This document shows, piece after piece, positions 24,872 to 27,804 of a DNA stretch of 27,804 bases. A program made the position numbers and the translations under genes. How positions within the stretch are numbered: position 1 is the first letter of the stretch; each line of letters opens with the position of its first letter. The notes below the pieces were generated by a model, which had not been told where the DNA came from, did no database searches, and saw only the letters and a list, made by a program, of their open reading frames with translations. Source of the DNA: an uncultured Clostridia bacterium (GTDB lineage Bacteria; Bacillota; Clostridia; Oscillospirales; Acutalibacteraceae); contig CALFTO010000055.1 in the NCBI GenBank assembly GCA_937916195.1, forward strand, positions 1 to 27,804, written 5' to 3'.

Positions 24872-26062
24872 TTACTTTCTTACAATTTCAGTATCAATTC
24901 TGTTTTTAGCCTTTATGGCTTTTTCTTTTGCTATTGCCATATTTTCAGCGGTGCAGACAACATATCCGCAACCGTCAAGATTTGTTCTGTATGGAGTAAT
25001 TGTATCTCCAACACTTAAATGATGCTCAATTATTGTCCCGTCTGCTGAGATGCTGTCAAAATCGGGAAGCTTTTCAACCACGCCGGGCTGTAATGCCAAC
25101 AAGCGAGAAGCTACGGGGACACCTTGTTTTTGTGGTGTGAAATCACACTCGTCACCGACTGCCGCTTTAAGCATATTGCCTATGTAGTCAATTCCTGCAC
25201 CGATAGGCACAAGATGTGAGCCGATAAGATTACCTCCCATTCGAGCACCAACGTCAACAATATGAACATTACCGCTTTCGGTAATAAGCAAGTCCATATT
25301 AACTGAGCCGTGATTAACCTCTAATGCGCGAAGTGCTTTTTCAACACAGCTTTTGACCTTGTTTTCCAATTCACAAGAAAGTCCTGACGGAATTGCGTGG
25401 CCAAGCTCTGCGTAATATGGTGGCTCGGTCATATCCTTTTGCATAACAGCCATTATATGAATATCACCGTTTTCAACAAAGGACTCAACGCCGTATTCCT
25501 TACCCACGATAAATGGCTCAACGGTTACCTTATGTGAAAGTGACTCGTTTAACGCATCAACACAGGCAGAATAGAAATCCTTTTCGTCATCAACTCTTGC
25601 CGCACCGCGACTGCCAGAGCCGTCGCAGGGTTTGACCATTACGGGATACTTGATTAAATTCTTGATATTTTCAATATCCTCTTCCGAAGAGATTTCATAA
25701 GCGAGCCCTGTGTCGTCTGCCTTTGCATCATAAAGGCATTTACGAACCTGATATTTATTTTTAATACGCTGTGCAGAAGAGTATTTAATTCCGGGAAGTC
25801 CCATCTCTTGCGCCACATAAGCGGCAGAGAGAACACCGTAATCTGTTGCGGCGGTAAGAACACCGTCAACATTATGCTCTTTTGCATATTCAAGGCAGGC
25901 TTTTTCGTCAATGATATTTACTGCGGCATATTCGTCGGCAAACTGAAAGCCCATTGCATTGGGGTTACCGTCAACCGCAAGAACATAAAGTCCGATTTCT
26001 TTTGCACGCTTAATAACATAACTCTGTAAAAAACCCGCACCGATTACAAGTACTTTTTTCAT
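24872..26062 (-). CDS. ATP-grasp ligase
   Basis: 396 residues. It has an N-terminal dinucleotide-like fold (KVLVIGAGFLQSYVIKR, VDGNPNAMGFQFA), a central P-loop PVMVKPCDGSGSRGAARV, a lid TVEPFIVGKEYGVESFV, and the metal-site stretch IVDVGARMGGNLIGSHLVP. It is likely a cytosolic ligase that forms an amide or ester-type acyl bond using ATP, perhaps adding an acyl group (for example an amino acid) to the amine made by the upstream aminotransferase, or amidating a sugar carboxylate. The substrate is unknown. It starts in a one-base TAATG overlap with the aminotransferase stop and ends 15 bases before the start of its paralogue. Confidence 0.87.
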   Translation of the reverse strand: MKKVLVIGAGFLQSYVIKRAKEIGLYVLAVDGNPNAMGFQFADEYAAVNIIDEKACLEYAKEHNVDGVLTAATDYGVLSAAYVAQEMGLPGIKYSSAQRIKNKYQVRKCLYDAKADDTGLAYEISSEEDIENIKNLIKYPVMVKPCDGSGSRGAARVDDEKDFYSACVDALNESLSHKVTVEPFIVGKEYGVESFVENGDIHIMAVMQKDMTEPPYYAELGHAIPSGLSCELENKVKSCVEKALRALEVNHGSVNMDLLITESGNVHIVDVGARMGGNLIGSHLVPIGAGIDYIGNMLKAAVGDECDFTPQKQGVPVASRLLALQPGVVEKLPDFDSISADGTIIEHHLSVGDTITPYRTNLDGCGYVVCTAENMAIAKEKAIKAKNRIDTEIVRK

Positions 26063-27264
26063 TACTGATAGTCCTTTAAAATCTTCAGATAATTCTCGAT
26101 TACATAATCAACCTCTTCGTCTGTAAGACAAGTGTGAAGCGGAAGTGTAATCTCATTTGCAAAATGCTCATAAGCATTTGGATAATCTTTAATGTCAAAG
26201 CCCAAATTCTTATATGCAGTATGCATTGGCAAGGGCTTATAATGAACATTACAAGCAATGCCTGCCTCTGCCATTTTGATTATTATTTCATTTCTCTGCT
26301 CATAAGTTATATTGGGCACTCTTGTTATGTACAAGTGACCTGAGCTTTGATGCTCGGCAGTATAATGAGGAAGCACCTCAACGCCTGCGGGAACAAATGC
26401 AGCGTCAAACTTTTCGATAATCTCTTTTCTGCGTTTGAGCATTTCGGGGTAACGCTCAAATTGAGCAAGTCCCATAGCGGCGGCAATATCTGTCATATTG
26501 CATTTATACCATGTACCGATAATGTCATATTCCCAAGCACCGATTTTTGTTTTTGCAAGAGCGTCTTTTGACTGACCATGCAAAGAGAGAAGCTGAATTT
26601 GACGATAGATTTCTTCACTATCTAACCCAAGATTATTATTCCAGCTGAGCACTCCACCCTCGGCAGTTGTGAAATTCTTAACTGCGTGGAATGAAAACGA
26701 TGAGAAATCAGCGATACTGCCAATCATCTTGTCCCCTTTTGTTGCACCAAAGGAGTGTGCGGTATCAGCAAGAACAGCAACTCTGCCGATAGTTTTCTGC
26801 AATTCGTTTGACGGCTTGAACAATGAACGCTTGCTCTCAACAATCTCAAAAATCTTATCATAATCGCAAGGCACACCACCCAAGTCAACGGGAATGATTG
26901 CTTTTGTTTTTTCTGTGATGGCATCAGCCAATGCGCCATAGTCCATTTGGAAGCTGTCTTTTTGTGTATCAACAAGCACAAGCTTTGCACCGACGTGGCA
27001 TACTACTGAAGCAGATGCAGTATATGTATAAGCAGATGTGATTACCTCATCACCCTCGCTAATGCCGAGAACTCGCAAAGCCATTTCGGCACAGGCAGTT
27101 TGTGAATTAAGGCAGACTGTTCGCTCAACACCTAAGTAATCTGCAATCTTTCTTTCTAATTCTTTTGTACGAGGACCTGTTGTAATCCAGCCTGAGCGCA
27201 AAGCACTGCTGACCTCTTCAACTTCAAGGTCGGAAATATCGGGAGGAGAAAATTGAATTTTCAT
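26062..27264 (-). CDS. DegT/DnrJ/EryC1 family PLP-dependent sugar aminotransferase
   Basis: 400-residue type-I-fold aminotransferase. FSPPDISDLEVEEV and SGWITTGPRTKELE open the protein; NSQTACAEMAL binds the PLP phosphate, D167-T-A-H170 holds the cofactor, and K196 in FHAVKNFTTAEGG is the Schiff-base lysine. Members transfer an amino group from glutamate to a keto-sugar nucleotide, typically a UDP-4-keto-6-deoxy-HexNAc. It is the first gene of the operon. I chose the ATG at 27264 because the family motif begins there; the open frame extends to 27363 but that part is AT-rich leader sequence. The upstream GGTG site is modest. Its closest functional analogues are probably WcfR-type enzymes that make AATGal for zwitterionic capsules, or PseC/PglE; the exact product is not determined by sequence. 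Confidence 0.9.
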   Translation of the reverse strand: MKIQFSPPDISDLEVEEVSSALRSGWITTGPRTKELERKIADYLGVERTVCLNSQTACAEMALRVLGISEGDEVITSAYTYTASASVVCHVGAKLVLVDTQKDSFQMDYGALADAITEKTKAIIPVDLGGVPCDYDKIFEIVESKRSLFKPSNELQKTIGRVAVLADTAHSFGATKGDKMIGSIADFSSFSFHAVKNFTTAEGGVLSWNNNLGLDSEEIYRQIQLLSLHGQSKDALAKTKIGAWEYDIIGTWYKCNMTDIAAAMGLAQFERYPEMLKRRKEIIEKFDAAFVPAGVEVLPHYTAEHQSSGHLYITRVPNITYEQRNEIIIKMAEAGIACNVHYKPLPMHTAYKNLGFDIKDYPNAYEHFANEITLPLHTCLTDEEVDYVIENYLKILKDYQ

Positions 27265-27383
27265 TATTACACACACCAATTCTGAATATTTTAACTGTAA
27301 AAATTGACTAATTTTTTCTATGAATTTTAATGCAAAAAATATTGTTTTCACAAATGTGCACAAAGACCCACGCTATCCATATT
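27265..27383 (-). other. Leader of the glycan operon
   Basis: About 110 bases of AT-rich, non-coding sequence between the predicted transcription start (about 27377) and the aminotransferase ATG. I see a palindromic TGTGCACA core (27354-27361) within a TTTGTG repeat but no convincing terminator, riboswitch or long stem. Confidence 0.5.
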
Positions 27384-27412
27384 ATTATAATCCAAATACA
27401 TATTAGTGTCAA
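27384..27412 (-). promoter_or_regulatory. Consensus promoter of the glycan operon
   Basis: Minus-strand TTGACA (27412-27407), 17-base spacer, TATAAT (27389-27384): a perfect match to the housekeeping sigma consensus with ideal spacing. It is the only strong promoter I see for the 23 genes that follow, down to 2316. No operator is evident near it. Confidence 0.85.
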
Positions 27413-27506
27413 TAAAAAAATCAGCACATTGCGACTAATTTGTCGTTTATTTTTTGGTAATTTTGCCCCTTGAAATACAAGTTTCGACAAAAAAGTGCAT
27501 AAAAAA

Positions 27507-27530
27507 CAGCACCCACTTGCGTGAGTGCTG
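27507..27530 (-). terminator. Rho-independent terminator (distal copy, downstream of rpsI)
   Basis: A 10-bp stem (27507-27516 with 27521-27530) with a four-base loop, followed on the minus strand by six U (27501-27506). One C/A opposition on the plus strand becomes a G-U pair in the minus-strand RNA, so the transcript direction is minus. It is probably the original rpsI terminator if the 18-bp repeat is an integration scar. Confidence 0.85.
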
Positions 27531-27553
27531 AAATTTGTTTGAGAAGAATAAAG

Positions 27554-27571
27554 TTATCTCTTTGAGAACTG
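27554..27571 (-). repeat. 18-bp copy of the rpsI 3' end (distal copy)
   Basis: Minus-strand CAGTTCTCAAAGAGATAA, identical to the last 18 bases of rpsI at 27745-27762 in the same orientation, with copies starting 191 bases apart. Identity stops exactly at both ends. It is non-coding here: the upstream frame does not read as S9. Confidence 0.9.
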
Positions 27572-27584
27572 TCTGAGCGTTAAG

Positions 27585-27655
27585 AAAACGATTCGGGGAA
27601 TCGTTTTTAGCGAAGAGCACCGAGTGCTTTGCCGAGGTGCCCGAAGGCCGAAAAG
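27585..27655. other. GC-rich, hairpin-rich segment between the two rpsI-end copies
   Basis: Contains a perfect 10-bp inverted repeat, AAAACGATTC / GAATCGTTTT (27585-27594 with 27598-27607, GGG loop), a second hairpin AGCAC/GTGCT (27616-27620 with 27624-27628), and a GCC/GGC-rich stretch to 27650. No coding frame with a ribosome site is seen. The first hairpin has T runs on both sides, so it could also act as a terminator. Confidence 0.6.
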
Positions 27656-27656
27656 G

Positions 27657-27749
27657 GATAAAAGCATTTCTGTAAAACAAACATAGATTATAAAAAAACA
27701 ATGCCCACCAATATTGGTGAGCATTGATAATTGATAAAATGCTTTTATC
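27657..27749. repeat. 13-bp inverted repeat flanking the rpsI terminator
   Basis: GATAAAAGCATTT at 27657-27669 is matched exactly by AAATGCTTTTATC at 27737-27749. The right arm includes the rpsI stop codon. The right arm also forms a local hairpin GATAAAA/TTTTATC at 27733-27749. The rpsI terminator hairpin lies inside the arms. Confidence 0.75.
27692..27726 (-). terminator. Rho-independent terminator of rpsI
   Basis: Stem 27699-27711 with 27714-27726, paired throughout in the minus-strand RNA, where one position is a G-U pair. It is followed by seven U (27692-27698). It starts 18 bases after the rpsI stop codon. Confidence 0.88.
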
Positions 27750-27804
27750 TCTTTGAGAACTGAGGTGCACGACGAGCGCCTTTGAGACCGTACTTCTTTC
27801 TTTC
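27745..27804 (-). CDS. rpsI: Ribosomal protein S9, C-terminal end (gene continues beyond the window)
   Basis: The last 19 codons before a TAA read ERKKYGLKGARRAPQFSKR, the conserved C-terminus of 30S ribosomal protein S9, whose positively charged tail reaches the decoding region of the small subunit. Only the 3' end is inside the window. The last 18 bases are duplicated downstream at 27554-27571. A terminator follows at 27692-27726, so the gene is not in one unit with the glycan operon. Confidence 0.95.
   Translation of the reverse strand, partial: ERKKYGLKGARRAPQFSKR

Noticed and set aside
27354..27361. TGTGCACA palindrome in the operon leader as an operator
   Set aside because: It is only 8 bases, lies downstream of the predicted start, and has no second copy or flanking symmetry strong enough to support a site.
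27447..27770. Minus-strand open frame of 107 codons after rpsI
   Set aside because: It runs through the rpsI end in the wrong frame, two terminators and the duplicated 18-bp segment, with no ribosome site. The region is better read as non-coding.
1..27804. CRISPR arrays, tRNA genes, insertion sequences, transposase genes
   Set aside because: I found no regularly spaced repeats, no tRNA-like cloverleaf, and no transposase or integrase motifs in either strand's translations.

Overview
The window looks like part of a low-GC, Gram-positive (Clostridia-type) chromosome. Purine-rich Shine-Dalgarno sites precede nearly every gene, promoters follow the -35/-10 consensus, Rho-independent hairpins close the units, and the truncated gene at the right edge reads as the C-terminus of ribosomal protein S9. 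I cannot name a genus from this sequence.

Left end (1-2310): azlC-azlD (minus strand, branched-chain amino acid exporter) is divergent from a YitT-family membrane protein gene (plus strand) that is broken by a one-base frameshift. The two units have back-to-back promoters whose -35 boxes form the arms of one palindrome. A strong bidirectional terminator (2282-2308) separates this area from the rest.

Centre and right (2316-27264): 23 genes all lie on the minus strand with overlaps or gaps of at most about 48 bases, starting from a perfect TTGACA-N17-TATAAT promoter at 27384-27412 and ending at the 2282-2308 terminator. This is a complete Wzx/Wzy-type surface polysaccharide operon of about 25 kb. 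In transcription order it encodes: a DegT aminotransferase, two paralogous ATP-grasp ligases, an initiating phosphoglycosyl transferase, a sugar-transfer-associated ATP-grasp protein, a cytosolic CapA-like metallophosphatase, four GT4-type glycosyltransferases mixed with an acyltransferase and an asparagine-synthetase-like protein, the Wzy polymerase, two more acyltransferases, the Wzx flippase, the UDP-N-acetyl-L-fucosamine pathway (FnlA, FnlB, FnlC, interrupted by a nucleotidyltransferase-fold protein), and a kinase / nucleotidyltransferase / UDP-glucuronate 4-epimerase module that fits uronic acid salvage. One initiating transferase plus four glycosyltransferases suggests a repeat unit of about five sugars, containing L-FucNAc and a uronic acid, and carrying O-acyl and possibly amide or aminoacyl substituents. 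No chain-length regulator, tyrosine kinase or attachment enzyme is present in the window.

Right edge (27265-27804): a roughly 480-base non-coding stretch between the operon and rpsI. It holds the operon leader and promoter, two minus-strand terminators, several palindromes, and an exact 18-bp duplication of the last 18 bases of rpsI. The duplication looks like an attachment-site scar of an element that integrates at the rpsI 3' end.

The most interesting leads are the ligase-rich front half of the operon (two tandem ATP-grasp enzymes, a third ATP-grasp, a CapA homologue and a nucleophile-less asparagine synthetase homologue in one glycan cluster), the probable uronic acid salvage module, and the rpsI scar.
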